From assembly GCF_003339525.1 (NCBI RefSeq), contig NZ_CP031124.1, positions 2,604,001-2,668,000 on the forward strand: a stretch of 64,000 nt of DNA, read 5' to 3'. Positions within the stretch are counted from its first letter, which is position 1. The number at the start of each line of letters is the position of its first letter. The notes beneath the pieces were generated by a model that did not search any database, was not told where the DNA came from, and saw only the letters and a program-made list of their open reading frames with translations. The DNA comes from Ephemeroptericola cinctiostellae. GTDB lineage: Bacteria > Pseudomonadota > Gammaproteobacteria > Burkholderiales > Burkholderiaceae. Made by a program: the position numbers and the translations under genes. Shown piece by piece: positions 8,387 through 17,209 of this stretch.

Positions 8387-8911
8387 ATGAAAATTTCTGC
8401 TCTTTTTATATCAACAGCATTGACCATCACCGCATGCGGAAAAAGTGAACCTGTCGCAGTAGACAAGTCTATTCCAGCTGAAACCTTTCTTAAATCGGGG
8501 TACGTCGATTCCGTCAACGACCGCTCCGACATTTCAAATCCCAAAGCCCTTGTTTTGCACATTGACGGCTTGGATCGGGTGTTTATGCTGTCCAATCGTT
8601 TTATGCTGACGTTGGATCAATTAAAAAATGACCGCCCCGAAATTTTAGACCAATATTCAGAAGTGTGGGTTTTTGCGGATGCGAAATTGCAGGACAAATA
8701 TGGCAACGAGTCCAAAAAGAAAATTTACGCAGTGGCTTGGCGGTCGGATGACTTGAAAAAAGCCAATTTAAAAAACATGTACGAGCGTGACATTTTAAAT
8801 TTAGCCGCCGATGTGCGCATTTATCATCCAGTTGGCATGAATATAACCAATGATTTCTGTAAAAACGACAAAGGCGAAAAAGACGCGCCGAATTTTTGCA
8901 AAAAACTTTAA
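8387..8911 (+). CDS. Lipoprotein of unknown function, prophage cargo
   Basis: The first 18 residues are a lipoprotein signal ending in a lipobox (LTITACG), so the mature protein should begin at Cys-17 and be membrane-anchored. The remaining ~155 residues have no motif I recognise. They contain an IDGLDRVFMLSN strand, a WVFADAKLQDKYG segment and two late Cys. It follows the Excalibur gene by 9 bases with a GGGGG site, so the two form one operon. Its stop codon touches the terminase stop codon on the other strand. Together the pair are likely lysogenic-conversion genes. Confidence 0.7.
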   Translation: MKISALFISTALTITACGKSEPVAVDKSIPAETFLKSGYVDSVNDRSDISNPKALVLHIDGLDRVFMLSNRFMLTLDQLKNDRPEILDQYSEVWVFADAKLQDKYGNESKKKIYAVAWRSDDLKKANLKNMYERDILNLAADVRIYHPVGMNITNDFCKNDKGEKDAPNFCKKL

Positions 8912-10855
8912 TCACCGCCGCACATAGCTGCTCTGACTCACCCGCCGCCGTCCTTGTGATGGCGGTTTTGCTCTGGGTGGCGCAGCGGGTTTATTTTGGC
9001 CTGGGGCGGGGGCTGGCTCCACTTCGTTGGTTTGGTTCTGCCCGCTGGTCAACGGGTCTCCTTCGAACAGTGCGAATTGCTGCATTTGCGCCAGTTGTTC
9101 GACGTTGAGGCGTTTTTCTTGCACCAATCCAACGTAGGCCGCCCATGCATATGCTCGACAGTCGAGCGCTTCGTTGCGTTTGTGTTTGTCGCATTTCCAT
9201 GTGTGTATTTGGCGGCCTTTTTTGTCCCATTCGACCACGCGACGTTCGGCGGTGAGTTGGTTAAAGTACACCAGTTTTTCGTCCTCCAATTCGTCGTAAG
9301 TGTACGGAAAATGGCAGTAGCCTGCCTGCCCTTCTGCTGTTCGCAGTCGTGCGGACAGGGTGTCTTTGATGGTGTCCACGCCGATCATGCGCAGGTGAAA
9401 GCCTTGGTATTTTTTACTGCGCGAAATGCGCACTGGCCAAATGGGTGAGGGGCCGTAGCGGCCTTTGACTGCCCATACATTGCGCTTGTTGCGTTTGTTG
9501 CAAAACTCGTACACACGTTGCACGTGGTGACCGCCCGAGTCCACACAGGTCGCGGCGATGCGCAGGTTGCGCCCGTCGGCGGTGGCGTATCCGCCCAGCA
9601 AAATGCGGTCGAGTTCTTGCCAAACCGTGGGCGCGGAGGGGTCACCGTAAATCACAAGGTATTGTACGCCCCATGTGTCTTCGTTCAGACCGTGCCCGAG
9701 CACTTCGATTTCCAAGCGGTCGTCTTGGGTGTCCACTCCTGCTGTCAAAAACAGTACGGATGCGGGCAGGCGGTTGTGGTCGTAATTTTCACGCCGTGCG
9801 GCAAGGGCGGCGGCGGTGCTGATTTGACCTTGTTTGTCTTCGTAGACCCAGCCGAGCTGCGTGTTAATGAATACTTGAAGTAATTCGGGTTTGTCTTTGG
9901 CTTTGTTGTATTGCTCCGCCAATTTGCCAAGCTTTGTCCAGTTGGGGGTCATGAGGCGCGAGATGGTGTAGCCGCGCTTTCTTTTACGCTCAAGATGCTT
10001 TGCAATAAACCGCCCTGCCTTGACCATTCGCGGCAACGCGGCATCGCCGTAGAGGCTGCCACAGGACGGGCAAGCCAGCATGGCGGTGTCGGGGTTGTTG
10101 TCCACCATGCGCAGTTGCTCTATGAAATTCATCTCGTGCTCATGCTCGCAATCAGGACATCGCACGTGGAAGTGCCGCTGGTCGGTGTGCTCAAATTCAA
10201 CAAAGATGCGCCCGTCTTTGGTGGTGGGGGAGCTGGCGAAAACGTGTTTTGCGTTTGGATAGTTGGCTGTACGGGCTTTCATGATCTCGAGCGGATCACC
10301 CTCGTTGCCCGATGACACGGGCCAGCGGTCGATTTCATCACCATTGGCGAGTGCAATGCTTCGACTGGCGAGGGTCGCGGGTGATTGTGACCATGCCATG
10401 GCCACGTAGCCGCCGACGAAGCCCTTGACGTAGGTGTCGTCACGGATCAGTTTGTTTTTAAATACGGGGCAGTCGCGTAACATCGGGGCGAGACGGGTGT
10501 TGCTGTACTCTTTGGCCATCAATTCGGTGGCCTGCACGTTGAGGATCGGGCATGGGTCGATGTCGATGCGCTTGCCTGTGATCGCTTTCTGAATCGTGGT
10601 TTTACCGACTTGTGATGCCGCCATGATGACGAGGGTGTCGACTTCGATGCCGTCGAGCGCATCCATCACTTCAGCTTGCCATGGCACGTCCTTGCATGAG
10701 TACAAACCTGGTTCGGGGCCTTCTTCTTTTGACAAATAAAGGTTTTGCTGCGCCCAGTCGCTGGTCTTGATGTTGGGCGGCGGCGCAAACACGGCATATA
10801 GACGTTGTTTGAGCATTTCTGCATTTTTAGCCAACAACGCAAAAATATCACTCAT
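8912..10855 (-). CDS. Terminase large subunit (lambda gpA family)
   Basis: About 647 residues of the GpA-type packaging ATPase/nuclease. The start at 10855 (MSDIFALLAKNAEML) is preferred because it overlaps the end of terS in an ATGAGTGA arrangement; the longer open frame has no support. Visible motifs are TLVIMAASQVGKTTIQKAIT (Walker A-like), ANGDEIDRWP (Walker B), CPDCEHEHEM and CPSCGSLYG zinc-type pairs, and TAGVDTQDDRLEIEVLG in the nuclease domain. It cuts and pumps concatemeric DNA into proheads with TerS. Confidence 0.93.
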   Translation of the reverse strand: MSDIFALLAKNAEMLKQRLYAVFAPPPNIKTSDWAQQNLYLSKEEGPEPGLYSCKDVPWQAEVMDALDGIEVDTLVIMAASQVGKTTIQKAITGKRIDIDPCPILNVQATELMAKEYSNTRLAPMLRDCPVFKNKLIRDDTYVKGFVGGYVAMAWSQSPATLASRSIALANGDEIDRWPVSSGNEGDPLEIMKARTANYPNAKHVFASSPTTKDGRIFVEFEHTDQRHFHVRCPDCEHEHEMNFIEQLRMVDNNPDTAMLACPSCGSLYGDAALPRMVKAGRFIAKHLERKRKRGYTISRLMTPNWTKLGKLAEQYNKAKDKPELLQVFINTQLGWVYEDKQGQISTAAALAARRENYDHNRLPASVLFLTAGVDTQDDRLEIEVLGHGLNEDTWGVQYLVIYGDPSAPTVWQELDRILLGGYATADGRNLRIAATCVDSGGHHVQRVYEFCNKRNKRNVWAVKGRYGPSPIWPVRISRSKKYQGFHLRMIGVDTIKDTLSARLRTAEGQAGYCHFPYTYDELEDEKLVYFNQLTAERRVVEWDKKGRQIHTWKCDKHKRNEALDCRAYAWAAYVGLVQEKRLNVEQLAQMQQFALFEGDPLTSGQNQTNEVEPAPAPGQNKPAAPPRAKPPSQGRRRVSQSSYVRR

Positions 10856-11429
10856 CGTTTTGTTCCAATTCTTCAATTTCGGCTTGCGTCGATTGTTCCA
10901 AGCGCAATACTTGATCCAGTAGTTCTTGGTCAATCACTTGCACAGGCACGCTCAGGCGTTTGAGCGTTTCATGTGCGTATTCGTGCAACGCAATGTAAAT
11001 GTCATTCGCGGGCAAACCCTCAAGTTTCGTGGCCATTTTCACAGGCAAAGCCTGAAATTGTGTCTTTGCATCGGCTATGACCTCCGCAAAAATGCGCTCC
11101 GCTTCATCGGTGCGCACCAGTTGCGCCAATTCGGTTTGGATGCGGATGTCGACCAACGTGCCTTGCTTTTGCCGCAACACAGCCAATTCGTAGGCTGCAT
11201 TGACTTTAACCGACCCATCCTCATTTGTACTCGCTGATTTTTGCTTGTCACGCAAATTGTCTACAAACGCGCGGATACATGCGGTCAACGGGTAAGCGCC
11301 GCGCCCTGATTTTGGCAAAACACCATCTTTAACCAATCGCCCAATATACTGCTCAGATACGCCTAAAACGACCTCCAACACCTTAACCCCGACCTCAATA
11401 TCAGCCAAATCCTCGACGCTTTTAAGCAT
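10848..11429 (-). CDS. Terminase small subunit, Nu1-like
   Basis: This 193-residue protein carries an N-terminal winged helix-turn-helix (VLEVVLGVSEQYIGRLVKDG, PKSGRGAYPL), as in lambda Nu1, which recognises the packaging site. A helical middle part follows, then an acidic C-terminus for contact with the large subunit. It overlaps terL by 8 bp. It heads the late operon, with a 75-bp AT-rich gap upstream. Confidence 0.82.
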   Translation of the reverse strand: MLKSVEDLADIEVGVKVLEVVLGVSEQYIGRLVKDGVLPKSGRGAYPLTACIRAFVDNLRDKQKSASTNEDGSVKVNAAYELAVLRQKQGTLVDIRIQTELAQLVRTDEAERIFAEVIADAKTQFQALPVKMATKLEGLPANDIYIALHEYAHETLKRLSVPVQVIDQELLDQVLRLEQSTQAEIEELEQNDE

Positions 11430-11504
11430 AGCAAAAACCCTTTAAAACACACACAAAAAAAACATAAATCATTGATTATATTGACAAAACTAAACTAAAC
11501 CATA

Positions 11505-11987
11505 TTAAAACAATTCAAACTGACCGCTTCCCCGCGGGTCTGACGACTCGCAGGGGGAAGGGAGGGGTAGGGACCCTATCCTTTTCATTTTTTGATGTTT
11601 TTTATTTTTCATATTAAGGCTAAAAACCTGGACTTTTAAAGACTTCGCGTCCCTCAAATAACCATGCACAGTCCTCAAAGACACCCTCAGCTCTCGACTT
11701 ATCATTGCAACGCTCAAACCTGATGACGCCAGCTGGTTCGCACGCACCAAATTGGCATATCGGTCGTAAACAATCAGGGGTGATATTTTTATCGAGCCCC
11801 CGCCAAACTCCGATGCCAAAACCTTAGCCGCCTCCAGCCCAATCAACAAAGCCAGAGGGTGTGAATAATTCAGTTTTTTAGGCACAGACAAAGACCGCCC
11901 CCCGTAGACCGCAGCAAGTACGCACGTCTCGCTGAAACCAATCAACGAAGCCAAACTATCCAACACCGTCATCGCCGTACGTCCCAC
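11505..11987 (-). CDS. Mor-like transcription activator, probable late-gene regulator
   Basis: The 160-residue protein resembles the Mu Mor / C family. It has a GLEAAKVLASEFGGGSIKIS dimerisation-type segment followed by a helix-turn-helix (NQLASSGLSVAMISRELRVS, LRTVHGYL). Such proteins activate middle or late phage promoters. Its place just before terS fits control of the late operon. The C-terminal ~40 residues are basic, then Ser/Pro-rich. The family call is moderate; an unrelated HTH protein is possible. Confidence 0.6.
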   Translation of the reverse strand: MGRTAMTVLDSLASLIGFSETCVLAAVYGGRSLSVPKKLNYSHPLALLIGLEAAKVLASEFGGGSIKISPLIVYDRYANLVRANQLASSGLSVAMISRELRVSLRTVHGYLRDAKSLKVQVFSLNMKNKKHQKMKRIGSLPLPSPCESSDPRGSGQFELF

Positions 11988-11990
11988 AAA

Positions 11991-12203
11991 TCACCCCAAG
12001 CTTTCCGAGCCACGCGCACTCCACATCAACCGCACCCCATCCTCCAACCTCAACGCAGCCGCCACACCGCGCACCCTTTTGACCTCATCCAAATAATTCC
12101 GCCGCGCCTCACGCCCTTTGATGCCCAACACATGGCGGCACTCACACTCAAACCGCCAGGCCTCACTATTGGTGTACAACGTCACGTCCAACGTCTCAAC
12201 CAT
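11991..12203 (-). CDS. Small phage protein, DUF7696-like
   Basis: The 70-residue product has the pattern TNSEAWRFECECRHVLGIKG, then EARRNYLDEVKRVRG and AAALRLEDGVR. This is typical of small conserved phage proteins near the replication genes of Burkholderiales phages. No function is known. It ends 3 bases before the Mor-like gene and is probably co-transcribed with it. Confidence 0.6.
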   Translation of the reverse strand: MVETLDVTLYTNSEAWRFECECRHVLGIKGREARRNYLDEVKRVRGVAAALRLEDGVRLMWSARGSESLG

Positions 12204-12258
12204 GACCAGACCCAGTCGGACAAGCTAAACCCGCATAAACAGTGCTCTCAAAAACCAT

Positions 12259-12444
12259 TGTCCAAATGTCCATAACAAAATCAATAAATGTTAAAAAAAT
12301 AAAACCGCCTCGCACACACGCGCATGCACGCACACGCACATGTGTACGCATGGCAAAACGCTTGGACATTTGGACAGCACCGCTGCAAAGCCCGTAAATA
12401 CGGCGTTTCTCATGTCCAAATCTCGTAAAAAAGATTTGGACATG
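12259..12444 (+). repeat. GTCCAAAT iteron-like inverted repeats, candidate phage origin
   Basis: The 409-bp gap 12204-12612 holds no convincing gene. It contains TGTCCAAATGTCC (12259-12271) and its exact reverse complement (12364-12376). A perfect 12-bp palindrome follows, CATGTCCAAATC / GATTTGGACATG (12411-12422 and 12433-12444, 10-base loop), and then TGGAC once more. Between them 12311-12352 is a perfect 42-base alternating pyrimidine-purine tract. The location right after the primase gene fits a replication origin or a regulator-binding region. The palindrome could also act as a terminator for the primase operon. Confidence 0.5.
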
Positions 12445-12612
12445 ACTGGACGCTTACTCCAATAATTGAGCACCATCATCTTTTCGGGACACTTGCCGCC
12501 TTGACCAAACTCCCCGCCCAGCCAATTAAACAAGCACCCATCTCTGAATCAAACGCACAACTTAAAACCAAAACACCAAACCGACCCCACACACAGCTTG
12601 CGCGTGCCGCAA

Positions 12613-15066
12613 TTAAGCCGGTTTTAAATATAAATACCCTCGGTAACCATTTTCATCGCCCGTAGACACACGTTTTTTAATAAAGCCCAAAGACTTTAAA
12701 ATCGCCACAATGCGAGTGGACTCCTGCTTGGCATTACCCAGCTTGTCAGGCGGATAGTTAATCGCCCCCTTGAGCACATCGCTAACCGTAAAGCCAGCCG
12801 ACGTCTTGTAAGCCATTTCGTCGCTGGACAGCCATTTAGCCACCATCTCCAACCAAATGTCCTGCACCTCACGCGCCGCCTGCTCAGGCGTAAAGACATC
12901 ACGCTGCTCCTCAGCCGTCACATGCCAAGCCTCGCCCGATTTAAAATGCGTCACCGCCTCAGCCCACAACTGGTCGCGCTCAGAGCGCAGCCAGTCGAAA
13001 TCAATGTGATCATTGACGCGCACAGGCCAAAACCGCCGCGCCCCCGTTGGGTCCTTGAGGTACTCATCTTGGTTGGTCGTACCGATAAACACCGTAGACC
13101 GCGCATGTGCCTCAGTACGCCGCTCAAAGGCCGCACGATAACGATCCACGCGTGACGTAATAAACCCTTTAACCTTGGTTGCTTCAGCCCGAGAAAACGC
13201 ATCCATTTCGCCGATCTCATAGCCCCACACACCATCCAACTGAGCCATTGCATCTTTGTTGTTGAGGTCAAGATGGGTATCCGCAAACCAATCGCCAAAT
13301 AAGATGCGAATCGCCGTCGATTTACCGCGCCCCTGCTCACCCTCCAACACAATCATATTGTCCACCTGACAGCCGGGCTCATAAATACGAGCCACCGCCG
13401 CCACCATAAACTTACGCCCCACCAACCGCAAATACTCGCCGTCTGTGCGTGTCAACTCACGCGCACCAAACGCACCCATCAACCACACATCCAAACGCGG
13501 CAAACCGTCCCATTTCAAGCCATTTAAATAATCGCGCGGTGGGTGAATTCGATTCTTGTTTGCGGTCAAAGACACACCCTCAACCAACACCTGACCGCTT
13601 GGCACCACTAAATTCATATTTTCAGCAAGCCACAAGCCCAGCTGCAAATCATCCGCCCCCGTCCACTCCCCCGCCTTTGTACCAAACGGTGTGGGCTTGG
13701 TTTTCATAACGCGATTGCTAAACTCATCAAACACCACCACGCCGCGCCAATCGCTCAACTTCGACAGGCAATAAAAAACATTTTCACGCACCGCGCGGGG
13801 ATTGCCTTTATCACTCAAAATCAATTGCCGCTGCAATTTACGACACTCAGCACTCACATCACCATCACCATCACCATCACCCGCGTCAGCCGCGCCAACG
13901 GAAGCCCCCCCCTTTTTTGGAGCCTTATCACGCTGACCCTGCCCAAGGCTCAAAGCCTCAGCAAGCGGCACGGTCACCCCCAATATTTGGCGAACATCCA
14001 TCCCGTCCTGAATTGCGTCAAACACATCATAACCATCTACATCAGGGGCAAAACCACTCACATCCACCATGCTGATGCCGCCAACAGCGGCACAAGCGCC
14101 AGCTACCGACATCAAAGCCTGCCCCACGTCCAGCATGGCTTTAAATCCAGGCTGCAAATGCGCCTTGAGCAACACACCCTCTTTATCATGTTTTAAATCA
14201 CGATCTGCCCATAAAACCACTTTGACATAACCCGCAACCTGAGCCCAGTTTGCCTTTTTGACCGCATTGCCGCCACCTGACCAGCTCACCACGTCGTAGG
14301 CATCGACACCACGATCTGCAAAATAGCGCGCCGCCGCATCCGCACATTTTTCGCCCTCAACCACCAGCAACGTGCGCGCTAAATCCAGCGAAACCGGCGC
14401 CCTCAAATTTAAACCCGCCAAATACAAAGGACGCGGCTCAACCCACTGCACCCACGTCCACTTTTGCTCCGCCGTATCAACATTGCGCGCAAACACCAAC
14501 GGCAACACCTCTTTACCCCCACCGCTGGTCGTAAACCGACACACAAAGCCCAACAAATCACCTGCCTCATCGCGATACGCCCAACGGACATCAGGCTCCC
14601 CACGCTCGAAATGACGCTGAGGCACACCACGCAGCGCAAAATCAGGCACAGGCACAACCGCCGACCATTTACCGCGCCGCTTTGGCTCAACAGCGTTTTG
14701 CCCCCCTGACACTGCTTGCGCGGGCGCAGCCTTGGCGTGCGATGATCGTTGGCTACCCATCGTAAAACCGACCAATTTAGCCACATCAACCGCCGCCTTG
14801 CCGTTGTTGACACTGTTGAGATAAGCATACAAATCGATCAAATCACAGCCCTTGTCACCCGTCGCAAAATCAGCCCACAGCCCCGAATGCAAATTGACCG
14901 AAAAAGAATTGGGAGACCGATCCGAGCGAGTCGGGTTGGTTGACTTGTATTCGCCACCATTGACCACACCCGACGGCAACCATTGGCGCAGCAACGATTC
15001 AGCCTGATTTAACGCCGCGCGAGCAATGCCTTTAAAATTAATCGGCTCGTTTTCAAAGTGGCTCAT
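12613..15066 (-). CDS. Phage primase-helicase: toprim plus VapE-type ATPase
   Basis: This 817-residue protein starts replication of phage DNA. Residues ~1-110 form a primase N-terminal-type domain without Cys. A toprim segment lies at ~225-300 (LLVVEGEKCADAAARYF, VVLWADRDLKHDKEG). An acidic Gly-Asp linker is encoded by a CATCAC repeat near 13860. The VapE/superfamily-3-like ATPase follows (LEGEQGRGKSTAIRILFGDW, WGYEIGEMDAFSRAEATKVK, FIGTTNQDEYLKDPTGARRF). The last ~80 residues are a winged-helix-like domain shared with the antirepressor. It overlaps the upstream gene by 4 bp. Confidence 0.88.
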   Translation of the reverse strand: MSHFENEPINFKGIARAALNQAESLLRQWLPSGVVNGGEYKSTNPTRSDRSPNSFSVNLHSGLWADFATGDKGCDLIDLYAYLNSVNNGKAAVDVAKLVGFTMGSQRSSHAKAAPAQAVSGGQNAVEPKRRGKWSAVVPVPDFALRGVPQRHFERGEPDVRWAYRDEAGDLLGFVCRFTTSGGGKEVLPLVFARNVDTAEQKWTWVQWVEPRPLYLAGLNLRAPVSLDLARTLLVVEGEKCADAAARYFADRGVDAYDVVSWSGGGNAVKKANWAQVAGYVKVVLWADRDLKHDKEGVLLKAHLQPGFKAMLDVGQALMSVAGACAAVGGISMVDVSGFAPDVDGYDVFDAIQDGMDVRQILGVTVPLAEALSLGQGQRDKAPKKGGASVGAADAGDGDGDGDVSAECRKLQRQLILSDKGNPRAVRENVFYCLSKLSDWRGVVVFDEFSNRVMKTKPTPFGTKAGEWTGADDLQLGLWLAENMNLVVPSGQVLVEGVSLTANKNRIHPPRDYLNGLKWDGLPRLDVWLMGAFGARELTRTDGEYLRLVGRKFMVAAVARIYEPGCQVDNMIVLEGEQGRGKSTAIRILFGDWFADTHLDLNNKDAMAQLDGVWGYEIGEMDAFSRAEATKVKGFITSRVDRYRAAFERRTEAHARSTVFIGTTNQDEYLKDPTGARRFWPVRVNDHIDFDWLRSERDQLWAEAVTHFKSGEAWHVTAEEQRDVFTPEQAAREVQDIWLEMVAKWLSSDEMAYKTSAGFTVSDVLKGAINYPPDKLGNAKQESTRIVAILKSLGFIKKRVSTGDENGYRGYLYLKPA

Positions 15067-15617
15067 GCCCGCACCCCATCCACTCTCACGTTGTTTTTAT
15101 TATTTTTGAGCGCCGTTAAAAAAACAGAATCCGCAGGCACATCCAAAATATTACGCACATCGCCATCCACATCTATCGCAAACACACCCTTACCCGATGC
15201 CCGTCTATACGCCTCACTAACCCAAACCTCAACCTCCGCATGTGCCGCCGAGGCCACCTGCTTGTCATGCTCGGTCACGATGTCACGCATGAGTTGCAAC
15301 GTATCACCATCCAGCCCCCAGCTCTTACCATCATGACCACGCCACACCGCACGCATCAAACCGCTGATCGTATCCCTCAAAGTGGCAAGCCCCTGATCTT
15401 TAAGCGCCTGACTCAATCGCGACATCTCCAAACCAATCGCCACCATCTCCATCATCGCTGACAGTGCCCACAAATCCTTTTCATCGCCCAGCCCTTGGCT
15501 CAAACGAAACAAAGCCGAGTGATACGACAACGCCAACTCATCACATTGCTTTTTGGGCATGCGCGGTGCGAACACCCCCCGAATCACAACCACCTTTCGA
15601 CTACTTTTCTTTCTCAT
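15063..15617 (-). CDS. Hypothetical phage protein upstream of the primase
   Basis: The 184-residue product has a basic N-terminus (MRKKSSRKVVVIRGVF) and a mainly helical middle (LWALSAMMEMVAIGLEMSRL). A C-terminal DVDGDVRNILDVPADSVFLT segment follows. I do not recognise a domain. Its stop overlaps the primase start by 4 bp, so it is translated in the same operon and probably supports replication. Confidence 0.6.
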   Translation of the reverse strand: MRKKSSRKVVVIRGVFAPRMPKKQCDELALSYHSALFRLSQGLGDEKDLWALSAMMEMVAIGLEMSRLSQALKDQGLATLRDTISGLMRAVWRGHDGKSWGLDGDTLQLMRDIVTEHDKQVASAAHAEVEVWVSEAYRRASGKGVFAIDVDGDVRNILDVPADSVFLTALKNNKNNVRVDGVRA

Positions 15618-15684
15618 TGCGCACCATTTCTTCTTTTTTAGCCCGAATCGCCGCCAATTTGCGACGCGAATAAAACCACCACAT
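15601..15684 (-). CDS. Tiny basic ORF (27 residues) overlapping the next gene
   Basis: ATG at 15684 (alternative at 15690) encodes MWWFYSRRKLAAIRAKKEEM and a few more residues, ending in TAG 17 bases inside the following gene. An AAGGGA site precedes it and it fills an otherwise empty 87-base gap. It is too short for any family assignment and may only be a coupling leader. Confidence 0.35.
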   Translation of the reverse strand: MWWFYSRRKLAAIRAKKEEMVRNEKEK

Positions 15685-15704
15685 AAACATCCCTTAAAAC
15701 TTAA

Positions 15705-15932
15705 TCAACGCCGCTGCGCAAACTGCTTGTCCCGTACTGCCCGCTCACGCCGCGCCTCAATCAAACAATCATCGTCACAATAAGCCGCACCATCCACCGT
15801 CGGATCACTGCACAACTGGCAAGACTTAAACCACTTCTGTCCAACCGCAGCCGCCCTGTCCCGCGCATTTTGAATCGAAGCATTTAAAACAAACTGCTCA
15901 CGCGCATCAGTCTCATCGATAAAATCAGACAT
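15705..15932 (-). CDS. Small zinc-finger-like phage protein
   Basis: The start at 15932 gives MSDFIDETDAREQFVLNASI, a DksA/TraR-like acidic N-terminal helix. It is followed by CQLCSDPTVDGAAYCDDDCL, a four-Cys zinc-ribbon-type cluster, and a charged helix. The open frame extends further upstream with a hydrophobic stretch, but the internal ATG matches related small phage proteins. It may modulate host transcription or bind nucleic acid; this is inferred from the Cys pattern only. Confidence 0.6.
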   Translation of the reverse strand: MSDFIDETDAREQFVLNASIQNARDRAAAVGQKWFKSCQLCSDPTVDGAAYCDDDCLIEARRERAVRDKQFAQRR

Positions 15933-16076
15933 ATCAAACCTGCCATCCCTCAATATCACCATCGCCGCCACGCCCCGCATCAAGCAAAGCCAAAAGGCAT
16001 ATAAAAGCAATGCCCGCAAAAAAACCCACAAAAAAATAACCAGCCATCCCGCCACCTCTTTACAAAAAAACCAAAA

Positions 16077-16433
16077 TCAAAGCCCCGCACGAATCAAAGC
16101 ATCGGACACATCATCCATCACATCAGACACCCCAACCCCGCCAACCGACTCCCCCACACCCCGATAAACACCAACCAAACAACCACCCTCACAAGCGCGC
16201 CGCTCAAGGCGCAAATACGTCCCCTCTCTTGCGCCGCGCCTCGTCACCACCTGCAAAACCCCCAAAGGAGACAACGTAACAAAAAACCGCCCACCATCAA
16301 CCGCCGCAGCCCGCACCCACCCATCCACCGCCAGCATCGCCGACGCGCGTTTGTACAATGACATCCCCGCGTAAAAGTGAGCAAAAACCAAGACCGCCTC
16401 CAGAGCATAAAAAATCGCCCGCAAATCAATCAC
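16077..16433 (-). CDS. Hypothetical small membrane-associated phage protein
   Basis: A GTG start at 16433 overlaps the stop of the tiny upstream gene (GTGA). The N-terminus MIDLRAIFYALEAVLVFAHF is hydrophobic and may be a membrane anchor. The rest is rich in Gly, Val and Arg with two Cys. No family is recognised. Confidence 0.5.
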   Translation of the reverse strand: MIDLRAIFYALEAVLVFAHFYAGMSLYKRASAMLAVDGWVRAAAVDGGRFFVTLSPLGVLQVVTRRGAREGTYLRLERRACEGGCLVGVYRGVGESVGGVGVSDVMDDVSDALIRAGL

Positions 16434-16573
16434 GGGGCTAACCTTACGGGTTTCATCGGCTTGAGCCAGCGAGGAAGATATTTCACTCGCAAAATCGGGC
16501 GAGACCCACCGCTCAAACTGCCACGATTACTTTGTTTCAAGTACGCGCCATCGGTGGCTGGGCGCGGCGGCAT
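16430..16573 (-). CDS. Small basic phage protein (47 residues)
   Basis: ATG at 16573 encodes MPPRPATDGAYLKQSNRGSL, then SGGSRPILRVKYLPRWLKPM and a short tail. Its TGA overlaps the GTG start of the next gene, a sign of real coupling. It is very basic and compact, so nucleic-acid binding is possible. No family is recognised. The upstream ribosome site is weak. Confidence 0.5.
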   Translation of the reverse strand: MPPRPATDGAYLKQSNRGSLSGGSRPILRVKYLPRWLKPMKPVRLAP

Positions 16574-16646
16574 CACCGCTGCTTAAAACACAAAATAAAA
16601 TACAAAAACAAAAACAAAAAAACATAAGACATTAAAACCACGCAAC

Positions 16647-17129
16647 TCAAGCGCAACGCTCACGCAACCGAACCATCAACTCGCGCAACGCCGCCAAAGC
16701 CTCCAAACACTCACGCTCAGCCTCCTGATACTGCGCCTCACTCAAACGCGCACCACCCATCAACACCGAGCCGCAAACCGCCATCGCCTCACCGTGCTCT
16801 TTAACCGAGCGCAACAAAGCCGTCACATCATCCGCCTGCATCACCCCCGCAGACAGCGTTGGCAGCGGCATAAAAACCCCGCCGAACTCAAAACACAACG
16901 CCTGCAACGCCCGATCACCGAACGGCTCATCCACAAGCAATCGATTGATGTCGATAAAATCTTGCAAAGTCAAATGGTGCGTATCGTTGTATTTCGACAA
17001 CTTATTACGCAAAACCTTTTCAGACCGCCCACCCAACATCGCCGCCACAGCAGCAAAGCCCCCACGAAACGACGACACCATATCCGCCGTAACATCCAAC
17101 ACTTCCATCGCAAATCGCCGAGCCGTCAT
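16647..17129 (-). CDS. Phage regulatory protein, CII / CP76 family
   Basis: The 160-residue protein has the layout of the phage regulatory CII-like family: RGGFAAVAAMLGGRSEKVLR (HTH), then NDTHHLTLQDFIDINRLLVD, then a C-terminal helical region with EALAALRELMVRLRE. These are early regulators found next to cro. It is transcribed leftward after the Cro-like gene and probably activates the early or lysogeny promoter. Confidence 0.7.
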   Translation of the reverse strand: MTARRFAMEVLDVTADMVSSFRGGFAAVAAMLGGRSEKVLRNKLSKYNDTHHLTLQDFIDINRLLVDEPFGDRALQALCFEFGGVFMPLPTLSAGVMQADDVTALLRSVKEHGEAMAVCGSVLMGGARLSEAQYQEAERECLEALAALRELMVRLRERCA

Positions 17130-17209
17130 ATCGCCACCCTGTACTCTTCCATTACTTTTCTCACGTATTTATTTTTTAGCGTAAGTGATTAAATAGCACC
17201 AACAAAGAT

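Noticed and set aside
12291..12533. 80-residue minus-strand ORF
   Set aside because: It covers the palindromes and the alternating tract, has no ribosome site and a low-complexity C-terminus. It is better explained as the non-coding origin-like region.
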